Positions 31,501-43,551 are shown, counted from the first letter of the stretch. The stretch is DNA of 64,000 bases from Rotaria socialis (GCA_905331475.1 CAJNYU010001124.1:1-64000); one strand, 5' to 3'. The notes: generated by a model not told the origin, from the sequence alone. A program made the numbers and translations.

Positions 31501-32859
31501 ACGATACGATTTTGACGAAATAGGTAAATTACACCAGGCTGCTTATCATAGGATCTTCTGAAGCTCATTTTCGTTATACTTCTTGTTCTACAAAAAGAGC
31601 GGAATCAGCGGGTAACAAAAATAGTCTATAGAAAAAGTGCGAATAACAGAGCCAAATAGCTTGAGCATCGAAACCGATAGAGCTACAGATATAGCATGAC
31701 GACAAGATACATGATATTATGTAATTTCCCATAATATTACCCATTCTGAAAAGTTAAGTGAAAATCGACAATTTATCGCTATAAAATCTCACGGTTAATC
31801 GCCTAAAACGTGGTGATTTTGGGGACATCTCAGGTCGCACAATCCGGCCACCGAATCCTGTAGGATACTCTGGGAAATATGTAGGAAAGTCACTATATCC
31901 TGCAGGAAAACATGGAAAATCGCTGGAACATGGAAGCAGTATTCCGATCAAAAATACGGTCGAACTTTTCCGGCGGATTCCTGCCAAGTTCCGGTGCTTT
32001 CCGGCAGGAATTGATCGAAAATCACCGAAAAATTTTCCAGTCGGAATACTGCTTCCACAAAAACAACGGAACTACTCGGAACCGGCCGTTTCCAGGCCGG
32101 GCTGCTCGACCTGGGTATGGCAGAATACTAGAGAAACTTTAATAGTAAATAACTATCGTTTGATTTAGTTAATGTTTTGAATGACAAGCTGAAAGAAATA
32201 GACTAAATTTTTTCTTTAGAGAACCAGTTGATAGCTCACTTTAAAAAGATATTTGAAACGTTTTTCGAAAAAATTGGCTACTATAAACACGAGGTAGGAA
32301 TTATGTTTTAATTTAAAGCTGATATTTTGAAAATTTCAATGCCTTTCTAGAATGAAAGCTTTTTACCTCGCTCTATTTCATTCATGTTTTTATCTGTAAT
32401 AATAACAGCACATTCCATGATTTTGGGATGCTCAATAGATGTCATTTCTAGATCGATCCAGACAATGTTCATCCTGTTCTTTTTGTTTGGTTCAGATTCG
32501 TCATCGTCTGGAGTTTCTGCTATGGGTTTTTTTTCGTCGGATTCTGCCAATGCATCTACTATGTCTTCATATCCTTTGGCTTGAGCTAATTCAATAGGCG
32601 TTTTACCGTCTGCTTCACGGTGAACTGTACGATCTAAGCTATATTTGGCTAATAGATATTGAATGACAGTTGGACATTTTTTTTCGACCAGTTCATGTAA
32701 TAATGTATTTCTTGTTTTAACGGAATTTCGCCATGCTTCAATTTTCTCGATACCAAATTTTTTGATTAGCTTCTCAATTTGATCAATAACTGACAATTCA
32801 TCATTGATATCTTGTGAGAGAATTTTTTCTAAACCATTTTGAACAGGATCGTCATTCAT
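28514..32859 (-). CDS. Ankyrin-oligoribonuclease-VP39-like fusion protein, 708 residues
   Basis: Exons are 32859-32367 (ATG start), 30292-29839 and 29693-28514; introns are 2074 bp (phase 1) and 145 bp (phase 2), with donors GTAAAA and GTAAGT and acceptors AAAG and TTTTAG. Residues 50-105 resemble ankyrin repeats (TLLHELVEKK, GKTPIELAQAKGYEDIVDAL). Residues 130-315 are oligoribonuclease/REXO2-like: WIDLEMT (Asp136, Glu138), SSIHTDKD (Asp about 238) and NHRAMDD (His about 292, Asp about 297), a complete DEDDh set. A basic linker follows. Residues about 400-700 match the poxvirus/NCLDV VP39 family (cap 2'-O-methyltransferase and poly(A) polymerase small subunit): HWGTRKLLLTDIEFLT, and the SAM-loop motif YVGAAPGIH at 469-476. 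The third exon has no ATG before the VP39-like domain, so it must be spliced on. By hand alignment three of four catalytic methyltransferase residues are absent. Unspliced, the exonuclease would stop at 29835-29837. Likely RNA degradation or RNA-end surveillance; viral-type domain probably acquired by transfer. Confidence 0.82.
30293..32366. other. Large intron of the fusion gene
   Basis: This 2.07-kb intron is forty times longer than most introns here and holds repeat-derived DNA, including the inverted repeat at 31931-32057 and CCGGTTAACCG-type sequence near 30755. No independent gene was recognised in either strand. Confidence 0.6.
31931..32057. repeat. Short foldback repeat in the intron
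   Basis: A 17-bp exact inverted pair, TGGAAGCAGTATTCCGA (31931-31947) and its reverse complement (32041-32057), encloses TTCCGGCGG/TTTCCGGCAGG repeats. MITE-like size; no target duplication found. Confidence 0.6.
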
Positions 32860-33383
32860 GCTTAAAATAAAATTTTGTTTTGATAAAAAAATTAGATTTC
32901 TTCTCAGTAGTTTTTATCGTAAAAAATATTGTAAAAAAATCTGATGTTAGAGAAAAAGAAAAAAAGCAGTGAAGTCTCGTGCATGGTCTGATATTTACCT
33001 AGGAGCGCAGTAGGAAGAAGAAGGAAAAAATGATTTCACACTGTCCTGTCGAATGCTGAGCTAGAAAACAAATAGTTTCTATTCGTAATTCTGTGATACA
33101 AATAATATTTATCTTTTGTGGAACTCACATATTTTAGTAAGCCTAAGGGATATGCGTAAGTTCCACATTTTAGCCCCAAAGGGGCTGCGCTAACAAACTT
33201 TTCCAGATCATAAAATGAAGGGATAGACACTATAAACTATTACATTCTCAATCACAACATGAGAGCGAATCTTTTTTTCTTATGAAGATAAACCAAACTC
33301 CTGTGCTCAATCGGATACTGAGTGCAGTCAAGTCTTACCTACTTAGTCAAAATGGTAGAGAGCAGAGATTTATTTAAAAAAGC

Positions 33384-33415
<32 letters not shown>

Positions 33416-34672
33416 CTAAAGATGTCACTAATTTTTATACCATAAATTGACATCGAAATATTGGGAAAAAATGAGTAAAAGTAATGTATTTTTTTCAAGA
33501 ATGCTAGAATCAGTAAAAATAAATTTATAGTAATTAATATGAAAGCAATGTCAGAGATTTCGAAAGACCATTTAATTTTCATTAATTCAAAAATAAATGC
33601 AATTGATGATGAATCTATGAATTCATCATCTTGTAGTTTTAATCATTTTCATGCTAAAAAATCCTATCGGTCCACTTTTATGAGACATTGAAATTTGAAA
33701 TTGATTAGCACAACTAAGAAGGTAGAAATGTTCTCTATTGACTCACATACAATTATGATTCTCTATATTGTCATTAATTTCCAAATTTAGAAGTGTTTTC
33801 AGAATTATAACACATTAGTACGTGATCATGACTAGAAGCAAAAACTATAATTATTACAAACAAGTAAATTTTATGTTGTGTACTGACTGGGAGGCTGCTC
33901 GATTACAAATATTTTTGACTATTTATTTTAATTTTAATCATGCTTATTGAATTGATAATGTGAAACTGTCTGAGCTATTCAGCGATATGTGTTTGGAAAA
34001 TACAATTAAATTAAACAACACAAAGAGAAAAGGAAAAACTTTAGTTAGCGACGCAACTCTGTTGAAAAGTAGAAATAGAAAAAGAAATGGCATTATAATT
34101 TGTGAATTTATAAATTTGAAACACACTCGTCATGATGCTTCGAGCATCAAAAGAAATGTTATAATTAGGCATAACTTGGAATCAATGTGTGAGTATCACG
34201 GGAAATCTAATCCTACACCTCGAATTGTGCGCCCCCAAAATGTGGGACGTATGTCAAGAGTATGAATATCCAGAAGGAATTTTAAGGGATCCCTCGATAT
34301 TAGAAGTGTAAGCCGTCAGCTGAAAAATACGTCGGCTACAGCAAAAATCAACTGACGACTTCCACTAGAGATGTGGGTGAAAGGCATGACGACGCACGAC
34401 GCTAAATTCACGCACACACAACTAACAGCAATGTAGTTGAAGCTTGTAGCGATTCAGGTGATCCTCGTAGCATTCTGCAGAGATCGTTTCGAATTTATAA
34501 CTTTTTAAACCATAGAACTATTTCTTTTTCTTTAGAGCTATCAAAATAACGTTATGACTGTAGTTAGTGTTTTTAATGTCTCATGTATATTCGATGTCGA
34601 ATTAGACAGTTACTCACCCCAAAGTATTCATCAGATAGAAATTGCAGATTCAACGAAGTCCAGAGATTTCTA
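32860..34672. other. Non-coding stretch upstream of the fusion gene
   Basis: Contains the (CAA)n microsatellite at 33383-33416. The 101-codon open frame at 33960-34265 starts with GTG, is Lys/Arg/Asn-rich and matches nothing I know. The fusion-gene promoter presumably lies in 32860-33200. Confidence 0.45.
33383..33416. repeat. (CAA)n microsatellite
   Basis: Eleven uninterrupted CAA units. Not inside a supported coding frame. Confidence 0.95.
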
Positions 34673-35036
34673 CAGTGAGAGAGCAGTGATCCTATTCCGC
34701 AATGTTGAACATTTCGGAACCAGTTCCGCCCCCGGAATCCGTTCCGTCGATTCCGGAATTGGTTTATCCGATTCCGGAATTAGGTGAAAGAGGAGTCACT
34801 GGGAATTCCGAATAATTCCGAAATTGCAACTTGTATCACTATTCTAGTTTGTCTTACCCATTTCGTGATGATCCGCTTCCGGTCCGGAATTCCGGGAATT
34901 AGATAAAATTGGTCGGCAGTGATTCCGGGAATTCCGGAATTGTGTTGGAAGTGATAAACGGAATTTCGGGAATTAGATGGAATTGGTTCCGGAATGTTCA
35001 ACATTGCGGAATAGGATGCATTCTCCAGTGAGAGAG
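34673..35036. mobile_element. Palindromic element rich in TTCCGGAA
   Basis: A 23-bp perfect inverted pair (34689-34711 and 34995-35017) encloses many copies of TTCCGGAATT and GGGAATT in both orientations. CAGTGAGAGAG occurs on both sides (34673-34683 and 35026-35036) and might be a duplication, though it abuts a (GA)n run. No open reading frame of note. Confidence 0.65.
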
Positions 35037-35371
35037 AGAGAGCTAAAAGGATTGTCACATGAAGCTTCATTAATGTATCTATAAGAACTGTCACCCAACA
35101 TCCAGATTATGGTGCTTCAAACACGGAGTTGCATTTAATTTACTTGAATTTCGTAAATTTTCAATTCATGAATGGAAGGTAATTCTTCTTGTTTCATTTG
35201 ATTTCAACAGTATTAATCATTTCACATTTATTCTTTTTTTCTTGAGAAATACACATAAAAGAATTCAATAAACAACTTTTTATTGATATGAAATAATTAT
35301 TCTGATTGATTCGACTAAAAATTAATCTCTGAAATTCTATACCAAAACAAAACAAAACAAACATAAAATAG

Positions 35372-37285
35372 CTATTTTAATTTAGATGAAACTTGTCGTA
35401 TACTTTTCTCAATTTCATTGACATGAATTTGAGTTGCAGGTAACGAGTAACGATAGATTTTTATCGCTTTTTCATACGAAGCTAGTGCTTGTTGGTATTC
35501 ACCAATTAATTCATAAATTTGAGCTCTGTTTCGATAAGCCATGGCAATATCAGGATGCTTTTCATGATGAATTTTCTTTGAAATTTTTAATGCTTGTTGA
35601 TAATATTCGAGTGCTTCTGAATATTTTTTCTTCATTTGATAGACAAAACCGATGTTGTTTAAACATAGTACTATACGAGGACGATTATTATCGTCAGATG
35701 TCTTCCAAATATCCAACGCATTCTGATACAATTTTATTGCCTTCGTGTAATCATTTGTTTTCAAATAAATCGTAGCAATGTCATTATACACCTCAGCAGT
35801 AAAAGTATCATCTGGTTTTGATATTTGTGAATATATTTCCAGTGATTTCTTAAACCACTTTAGACTGGATGGAAAATTCTTTCTCGATTCTGCTATCTTG
35901 CCGAATGCATGATAACAATTAGCAATATCAGGATGACCAATAGGTAGTTGATTAAGATAACGACGGTAATATTTTTCGGCCTCGTCAAATTTGTTCATCC
36001 GACGAAGAATATTACTAAATTGCATAAGACTTGTTTGTCCAATATACAATGCATTATGCATATGTTCAGAGAACGGTTTTAAATCTTGATCATTTATTGA
36101 ACATAAACTTATTCGAATATTCAAAATTTTATCCTGAGGATACTCAATTCTATCGATACGAAATATTGATCCAACCATGAAAAGTATTTGGTTTGTCTTT
36201 GGAAAATAACTATGAGGTTCAATATTATTAAACGGTCTCACATTGCACAAGTTTGAACTGGCTTCAATTACAAAGAAAACTTTTTCCATCTCTGGTGAAG
36301 AACTATGCAAATGAAGCGATGATCGAGTTTTTCCTTGATCGATATTTGCCGATAGAAATGAGTTTATTGAAATAAATTTTCCAACTGAGCTTTGTAATAT
36401 TTCTAATTTTTCTCTCGACATTAATTGACTTCGATAAGCACGAATTGTTGACGAGCATTTATCTTTGCCCAATTGACAACCAATATCACGAATGAAAAAT
36501 CGAAATAAAAACAACAGATTAATATTTTGATCACGCAATGCCTTGTTCAGCAGTCGAGAAAGAAACGAATGTTTGGTATACCACCATAATGCCTTTTCTG
36601 AAGAATAATTATTTTCGAATTCTTTAATATTCATTATATCAGTATAGTTCTTTCTGTAATATTGTTTACAAAAATCAATAAGTTCATTTTTACTGTTCGA
36701 TGATGATGACATTCGAATAAGACAATCGATCAATAACTGTGAATGAAGAAATTGTTCATAGGCAGAATCACTTGATATTTGTCTATCATCAAAAACTTTA
36801 ATGGACAATTGCTCGTCGATTTTATCAAGTTGCTGTAAAGAATAATCTTCTTCGACGAGTAGAAAAAGTTCATTCAATTGATTTACTACACCTTTCACCT
36901 AAGCAAAGCATTGAAAAAGAAATTTTAAAACAAAAAATGGTTTTACTTTTGGAAAATGCTGTGACCACTGTTCATTCCCTTTTTTATCAAAACAATAAAC
37001 ATAAATTGAACTGATCTGTTGCATATTAGCTATTTTAGGTACAATACTTCGGCCAAATTTCCCACTAACAACTAGAATAATTCGATCATCTTCCGAGAGA
37101 TTTTTAATATAATGAAGACATTGTTGATCATCATCAAATGTTAATACATGATTGATTACCTTTAGTAATCGCTGTTGAGCTTGAATATTTTCTCGAGAGC
37201 TATTCACAGAGACATCTAGCCAAATTAAACAATAGACTTCGAGATTTTCATTATTCTCAATAGCCTTCCATGAAACTGCAGCCAT
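35372..37285 (-). CDS. ART-fold plus TPR protein, probable inactive ADP-ribosyltransferase
   Basis: Two exons, 37285-36947 and 36898-35372, flank a 48-bp phase-0 intron (GTAAAA...CTTAG); 621 residues. Residues 1-113 form a small alpha/beta N-terminal domain seen in bdelloid relatives (YCLIWLDVSVN, RIILVVSGKFG). Residues about 220-370 resemble the arginine-specific ART fold: TIRAYRSQLMS (Arg269 position), FISINSFLSAN (Ser block), VFFVIEASS, and ILFMVGSIFRI. In active members the last block is preceded by E-x-E; here it reads TNQ (348-350), so both glutamates are replaced. Residues about 395-600 are five or six TPR repeats of kinesin-light-chain type (A-x-x-Y-x-x-A-L-x-I). Bdelloids carry many such ART-TPR genes. 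The loss of the catalytic Glu suggests a binding rather than enzymatic role; the alignment is by eye. Confidence 0.85.
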
Positions 37286-38703
37286 GGAGTAAATTTTATG
37301 AAAATGCTTGTTTTTTTTCCTATATCTCTTTCAAAGAAATTTCGTGAAAAGAACACTGAAAGTAAGAGTGCTCGTTCCTTCAATACTATTTAAGGTAAGA
37401 TTTTTTTCTCGTGGAGCATTTGCTGTAAAAACATAAACAGAACGAATAAAGAAAAAAATCCGGTGCGTTTGTTGAAGAAAGAGTGCATGATGAAGGTTTC
37501 TTGGTCAATATTTGCTCTGATTTTGTGTTGGGAGGAAAAGAAAAGAAAAGAAAAGAAGTTCGCTTGCAACAGTAAGAAAAAGAACTTTAACCAAAAATTA
37601 AATGACAGCGTTTATTTTCATTGCTTTTTACATAAAGGCATGGCTCATTTATTTCATAATACATGTGATAAGTGAATAGTTTATATAGTAGCAAAACAAG
37701 TAAGTTACATTTTGGTTCGTATTATAAATAAAATTGGCAAGTTCAAAAACACATATTTATGTATTGTTCATTTCATGAGTGTAATGGAGTAATCTGTATC
37801 GCAATTGGTAAAAAAATAAATCAATTTCTTCATGATTTAAAATTTTTTTTTGTGACGATCGATGTATCTATACGTAATTATCAAATGATCTTGATTCATT
37901 GTAGAAATAGAACAATATGTTTGTATTGTTGTATTTTACATACTGATTGTCACATAGAAAAATAACTCCTCTTGTAAAATTATTTATAAACAATATAAAG
38001 CTTCTGATGAATTTTGATGATAAGGGTAGCCGAATAAAATTTTCAATTTAATACAAAAGTTAATTTCTTAAAATAACATCTCAAACATGAATCATCTACA
38101 ACACGAGCTATATTACGATGATCATTGACTCTGGTTTGTAATTATTTCATATGAAATATAATTGCGAGTCAATACTGTTGGATAGTTTTCATAGCTCAAC
38201 AGCTACCAGATATTTAATTGATACTACGTTTTGGAGTTGATTAATCACTCTCTAGATTATGCATATAATACAAAAATTAGAGTATCTTTTCCTAGACGTA
38301 GCATTCAGTTATAACTATCGATCTATATCATGCATTTGGATACCACTGTTCTGCTTGATATTTTTTGAAATTTTAAAAAACTAATAACCGTTAGACTACT
38401 ATCGTTAAATGATAATGCAAATCAAAAAAAAATATATACTGTAAGCGATATTTTCTTTTTTATAGAACCTGACTTAGAGTAATAAGCTAAAATTTTAAAA
38501 AAGGAAGCACAGCAAATAACTTCAGATTCTCAATAATAAAGAGGTCAGGTGCTCCTCTGTCTGTTTTTCTATTCATATATTGATAGATAAAAACGAAATA
38601 CGATACCACATGACACATTTCTCATGTATTATCCTATTTAGAATAATATAACAGGTGTGTTGTCTCTTTTTATAAGCGTGCCCACCATGTCCGTTATTTT
38701 GAG
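37286..38703. other. Intergenic stretch between divergent genes
   Basis: Contains (AAAAG)n at 37535-37557 and AT-rich sequence; must hold the promoters of the ART-TPR gene (left) and the M23 peptidase gene (right). No other gene recognised. Confidence 0.55.
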
Positions 38704-38710
38704 TATATAA
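38704..38710 (+). promoter_or_regulatory. Possible TATA box of the M23 peptidase gene
   Basis: TATATAA lies 60 bases before the ATG at 38770, a spacing compatible with a short 5' leader. Sequence match only. Confidence 0.35.
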
Positions 38711-38769
38711 CACCGTATAGTTTTCATTTCAATGTTAGTTAGATTCCCTACTTTTTTAAATTTATTATC

Positions 38770-39310
38770 ATGTATCGAGTTTTGATTACTTTCGCGATTG
38801 CCATCGGTATCGGTTAGTCCCGCTTTAAGACTACAAAAAAGATTAATTAATTAGCATGATCTCAATCATATTTTAGTATATGGACAAGAACATTTTCCAC
38901 CTGTTGCATATGGTGAGGCATGTGTGACACAAGGATTTCATGCTGGCCATCAAGGAGTTGATATTGGATCATATAGTGCTAAACGTGTTAATCTGTATAC
39001 TATTTGGGATGGAACAGTTATTGGAGTTTGTAATGGTGCTGGTGATTTTGATCAGAGTAAATGTGGATCATGTGGCAATTTTGTTGAAATTCAACATAAT
39101 ACCGTTAAAGTTTTGTATTGTCACATGACATCGGGCTCAATAACTGTATCCGTTGGACAACGTGTTGCGCGTGCACAAAAAATTGGTTTGATGGGCACAT
39201 CTGGTCATTCAACTGGTGTTCATTTACATGTACAAGTAAGAGAAATAAATGGTGGTCAACTACGAGATATTCGTACGCGTCTTGGATTAAACGGATGGAA
39301 AACTTGTTAA
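38770..39310 (+). CDS. Secreted M23-family metallopeptidase
   Basis: Exon 1 (38770-38812) encodes a signal peptide, MYRVLITFAIAIGI, and is joined by a 64-bp phase-1 intron to exon 2 (38877-39310); 158 residues in total. The M23 (LytM-type) zinc site is complete: HAGHQGVDIG supplies His and Asp, and GVHLHVQ supplies the HxH motif. The protein is just the catalytic domain, with paired cysteines (CNGAGDF...CGSCGNF). M23 enzymes cut peptide cross-bridges in bacterial cell walls. An animal gene of this kind is best explained by transfer from bacteria, followed by gain of a signal-peptide exon and an intron. A likely role is digestion of, or defence against, bacteria. Stop is at 39308-39310. Confidence 0.88.
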
Positions 39311-41193
39311 AAATGACTATCTATTCCATATGGTACTCTTTAAATTGATTAATAAAACCACCCAATTCAATATAAATAAGCTTACTATTTAGAATGCCAA
39401 TGATCACTTTTTTTTATGAAGTTGATTGATTGAAACTTGATGTTAAGTATGACATATGCATTAAGTAGCATTATCGAAAGAAGAATTTTCGAAACGGATA
39501 TAAGAGTGCACTATGGTAGTGATGTATTCAGAACATTAATCAAGACTTGCATTGCTTACAGGTGCTATGTTTATATCGATGCGAACTATAGAAAACCTAT
39601 GGATTTCTGAGTCTTCAGAACCCGTCTCAAAAACTTCGAAAAGTTTGCAACAGAGCGTCCGAGAGATCTTCAGTTTTCTATGAAATGGCTACTTTTAAAG
39701 AGTAATTCCTTATTTATGTCCTTACCTCTTATTCATTTTTTTATCTTGAAGTCAAAATTCTGTATTTAACCTCTAAACTGTATACTCAGTGCTTTCTGTT
39801 TATCGTGAGCTGTCATTCTATGCTTAATCTCTGAACTCGACATCGAACTCCTTCTATCTATAACCACCCTTCTAAAAGTGCATATAAATCCTTATAGCTC
39901 TGTCTAAATTCTGACCAGTATCCGCATTGGGCACGTGGATTTAGAGTGAATATGAAAAAGTTTTCAAAACTTTTGTATTTGGCTATGAAGAAATAATGTA
40001 ATGCTCTTGTATTTGTGTTAAAACGGTAACTTAATACTTCAGCATTCGTATTAGTTTAGCATTAACATAATATAAACACTTGCCTTTTCAATATTAGTTA
40101 TTGGCAGATATATGTATTCAGTTGAAGCCTGAAAACAGAACTGGATTGTTTTGTTAAGGCGACATTGATTGTCAAATCTTTTATATGTATTATTTCAACA
40201 CTTTAAACCTATATGTAACTCTTAAAACTTATATTTATTTGAAGCATATATATATATATCGAATCACCTGTATCCATCCTTGACTTCATACATATTCTTA
40301 AAGTTCTCAATATCTATCCAGATCCCCTTCAGTTTATGTGCATCTCTTATATCTGTGTCCATACACTGATATACTCTTGTGTGTTTCTGTGTATTTTGGC
40401 ACTGACTAAGTTAAATCCATAATGGAATGTATCATTTTGTTCCGAACTAATCAGATATCCAGCTAGATAAAATGACGCGAAACTAATTGATTTAATTGAT
40501 TTAACAAGTTTGTGGTTTGAATAATCAACGATTTAAAATAGTAAGCAGCGCGAAAACTGGAACAAAACTGAGGAGCGTATTAATTCGTGAAATGGAAGCA
40601 TAAAGTGACGTTGGAGGGATAGACAGTATTTTTCATCGAGGAAAATCTTTAAGCTCATTGTCATATTAGTGGAGCTCATCTGTGCTTTTTTCTAGAAAGA
40701 GGTCGTCACGAAAACGTACGAGCTCAAAACTACAGTGATACAATATTGAAACTGGATTACAAAGTGAATGATAGATAAGTAAAACGTATGAAATAATTAA
40801 GACAGGACAATTTTCTGATTAGTGAATATCTGTTAGCAACACAAATGTACAGGGAAAAAAGTATTTTACGCAACCTTTTTGCTTGACAAAAATCAAAAGA
40901 GTATTTTTACGGAACCTCTTTGGTTGCTAAACTTTAAAATAGTTTTGTGAGCTGGTGCGATATCTAATTATATTCTATTACGTTCAACGAAACCTCATAG
41001 GATTCGTTTGGCATCATCTTTTTTCAGTGTAGAACTTTCGTGAATGAACCGCTTTATTTTAAATGAAATTTCGATTGAAATAAAAGAACATTATCAAGAT
41101 AAAATATTATTTCTCAAATCTTTATTTCATTGAAGTAGACACACTATTATAATAAATTCAAAATTAGGATGTTTTCTTTTAGTTTGACAAGTT
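39311..41193. other. Non-coding stretch
   Basis: No open frame of interest. Contains a short (TA)n at 40245-40258 and AT-rich sequence throughout. Confidence 0.5.
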
Positions 41194-43551
41194 TTAAGGC
41201 AAGAAGAAATAGTGTACACTTTGATCTTTCTCGATGCATTGAGTATCTTGATCAGATTTCGTTTTGTCAGACACCAAAATGAGTTCGTTTCCGCCTTGCC
41301 ATGCTACACCTTCTATATTGCAATATTTCATTCCACATTCTGGTGTTGCATCAGATGTTCTTGGCAGATCATAAATGGTATTATTATTTAATGATGAAAG
41401 TGAAAAGAAAGGTGCTTGATTGATCTCTTCAATCATACCGACCCATACTTGACTCCTCTCTTGACTGGTCACTGCAACATAGGCTGGTAAATCAATTGCT
41501 TTTCGATGGTAAATTGACAGCGCCGAATAATCGTCGAAATGGACCCATGCGGGCATTGCAATTGTGCCTACTGGCTCCCAACTGCAACTATCTGAAAAAT
41601 TTCCTCATAGTATAGTTCTTTTTAAAATAATTCTCTTTACTTTTCTTGTTAGCTTCCTTCTTTTCAAGCACTAAAATGCGTCCATCATTGTCTGATGTTG
41701 ATTTATGATTGCACTCATTAGCTTCGCATAATCCCAACAGATAACTCTTACCAGTGCCTTGATGACTAACGAACTCGAGACCTTCAATACCTTTATTATC
41801 CGATGCGAAGTCCCAATTGACTATACAAGACTCAAGCACACGAATTGGTATTGAATCTGTGGAAACGATACGAGTCTCAAAAATATTCGCCCGAAAAACT
41901 TTTTTTGTGTCAGTTTTGATTGCTTCTTGTGCGATGAAATAGGTATCGTCGATGGGGTTATAGGTAATTCCTTCGAAACCGGATTGTTTCGTGGCCAATG
42001 ATGCATCGGGCCAGGCAAGCAACTGGTCGGTACAGTTGAGAGATCGACCAAATGGTGTGCAAAAGGCGCCAACATGAAATGAATTGTCGAAAACTGCGAA
42101 AACCACTTGGTTATCACGACGCAACACAACATCAGATGTTTCGAAACGATCAGGAAGGGTCTCGACTTGACTATACCTAAACGTAACAACATATATGTAA
42201 GTTTAAATTTGGATCTATAATCTTGTCTCAATTGTCACTTTATTTTAGTAGTTCTAAAAACTTAAATTTAGGTTGATTTTTAGCTAACAACAGCTAGTAT
42301 ATGTAATTCTAAGTGTCTACCTTTTCAAATCATCGATGTAATGAACTGTTACTACGGAGGTCAAAATTTAGTACATCTAATTTATTTATTTCGTGTACTC
42401 TATAGTAATTATTATTTTGGGCGCGATCAATGATGTGATGACAAATGTGACAGTAAAATAAACTTTTACTTTATTAATCAATGCTGACAGCTCTAAAAGA
42501 ATCTAATAGACAATAGAGTTTTTAAAGAACTCCCTATTTTTTGAGAATAACTAAACATTGTAGTGTCTAATTGTAAGTTGAAAATGTTGAATATTTCATG
42601 GAACACATAGCCCATAGTCAACTTATACCCACAATATCGAGAGCGGCGCACCTTCAATCACTATCAACAGTAATATATTTATGTTCGAAGATTTTAGATG
42701 TACGTCAGGTAAAGATACTTCTCAGATCTAATGTATATCGTATAGGAATGCTAATGAGAAAAATCATCAAAGCAATATTGTAGAGAATACTTGAGTACAT
42801 CGTTTGATGAAAAATATAAAGGAAAAATATCTGTAATTCGACTAAAATGGAAGTAAAACGTTTAGTGAGCCAGTCAATATGTATCGATCATTATAAATAC
42901 AATATTTTATCTATAGTATATGTATCAGACGTTTTACTCAGTATTTTTGTGTTAAGAACAACATGAGCGAACAAAAAATTGGAAGAATTTAATAATCGTA
43001 TCTATCTCATCGTTTAGAACGAGAACATGAAAACAGTGGTCAATGAAACAGTATAATTCAAGTAAAATATTTCTGATTTGGTCATACCATCTTGTAAGAA
43101 ATACATGACTCTGCGCGTTAGCAAGCTATTCTAGTTGAAAACTCATAAAATTCGTGCAATTCGATTACTCTAATACCTAGTATACGTATCAGAAATAGAA
43201 GAACAGGTTATTATGTGATAAGTTAAAAAATTCTTTAAAATATTTTCTATCTCCAACAAGTCCGAAGAGAACGACGAAGATGAATTAAATCTTAAAACCG
43301 TTCCACACGAAAACACCAAATACTTACGACGACGAATCCACAAAAGAAGTGACCAGCTTTTGTTCTTGTATCAATTGAAGAATGTTTTCTTGAGAACCGA
43401 GACTTCCACAAGGATTTAATGCTGCTGCTTGGACGTCGAACATTGTCAAATGAATAACACTGATGAAGAATAAAACTGCTCGTATGAATGACTTGTATTT
43501 CATTGAATTATTGAACATTTCAGCAAAAATGTTTCGAATACTATTGAACAA
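41194..43551 (-). CDS. Secreted phytase-like / SdiA-regulated-like propeller protein
   Basis: Exons 43551-43328, 42176-41641 and 41591-41194 join in phase (donors GTAAGT and GTAAAG; acceptors TTTAG and TTTCAG), giving 385 residues, or 369 if translation begins at the ATG at 43503. The latter start gives a better signal peptide: MKYKSFIRAVLFFISVIHL followed by an Ala-rich cleavage region. The mature part has blade-like repeats such as GFEGITYNPIDDTYFIAQE, NKGIEGLEFVSH and NIEGVAWQGGNELILVSDK, in which E-G-(I/L/V) recurs, as in the esterase-like-activity-of-phytase and SdiA-regulated beta-propeller families. Several Cys pairs fit an extracellular protein. First intron is 1151 bp, second 49 bp. 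The substrate cannot be deduced. Confidence 0.7.

Noticed and set aside
33370..33582. Poly-Cys open frame on the minus strand
   Set aside because: It is the translation of the CAA microsatellite.
33960..34265. 101-codon basic open frame
   Set aside because: GTG start, no ATG, no family match, next to repeats.
34780..35094. 104-codon minus-strand open frame
   Set aside because: Lies wholly within the TTCCGG palindromic element; codes only for repeat-derived sequence.
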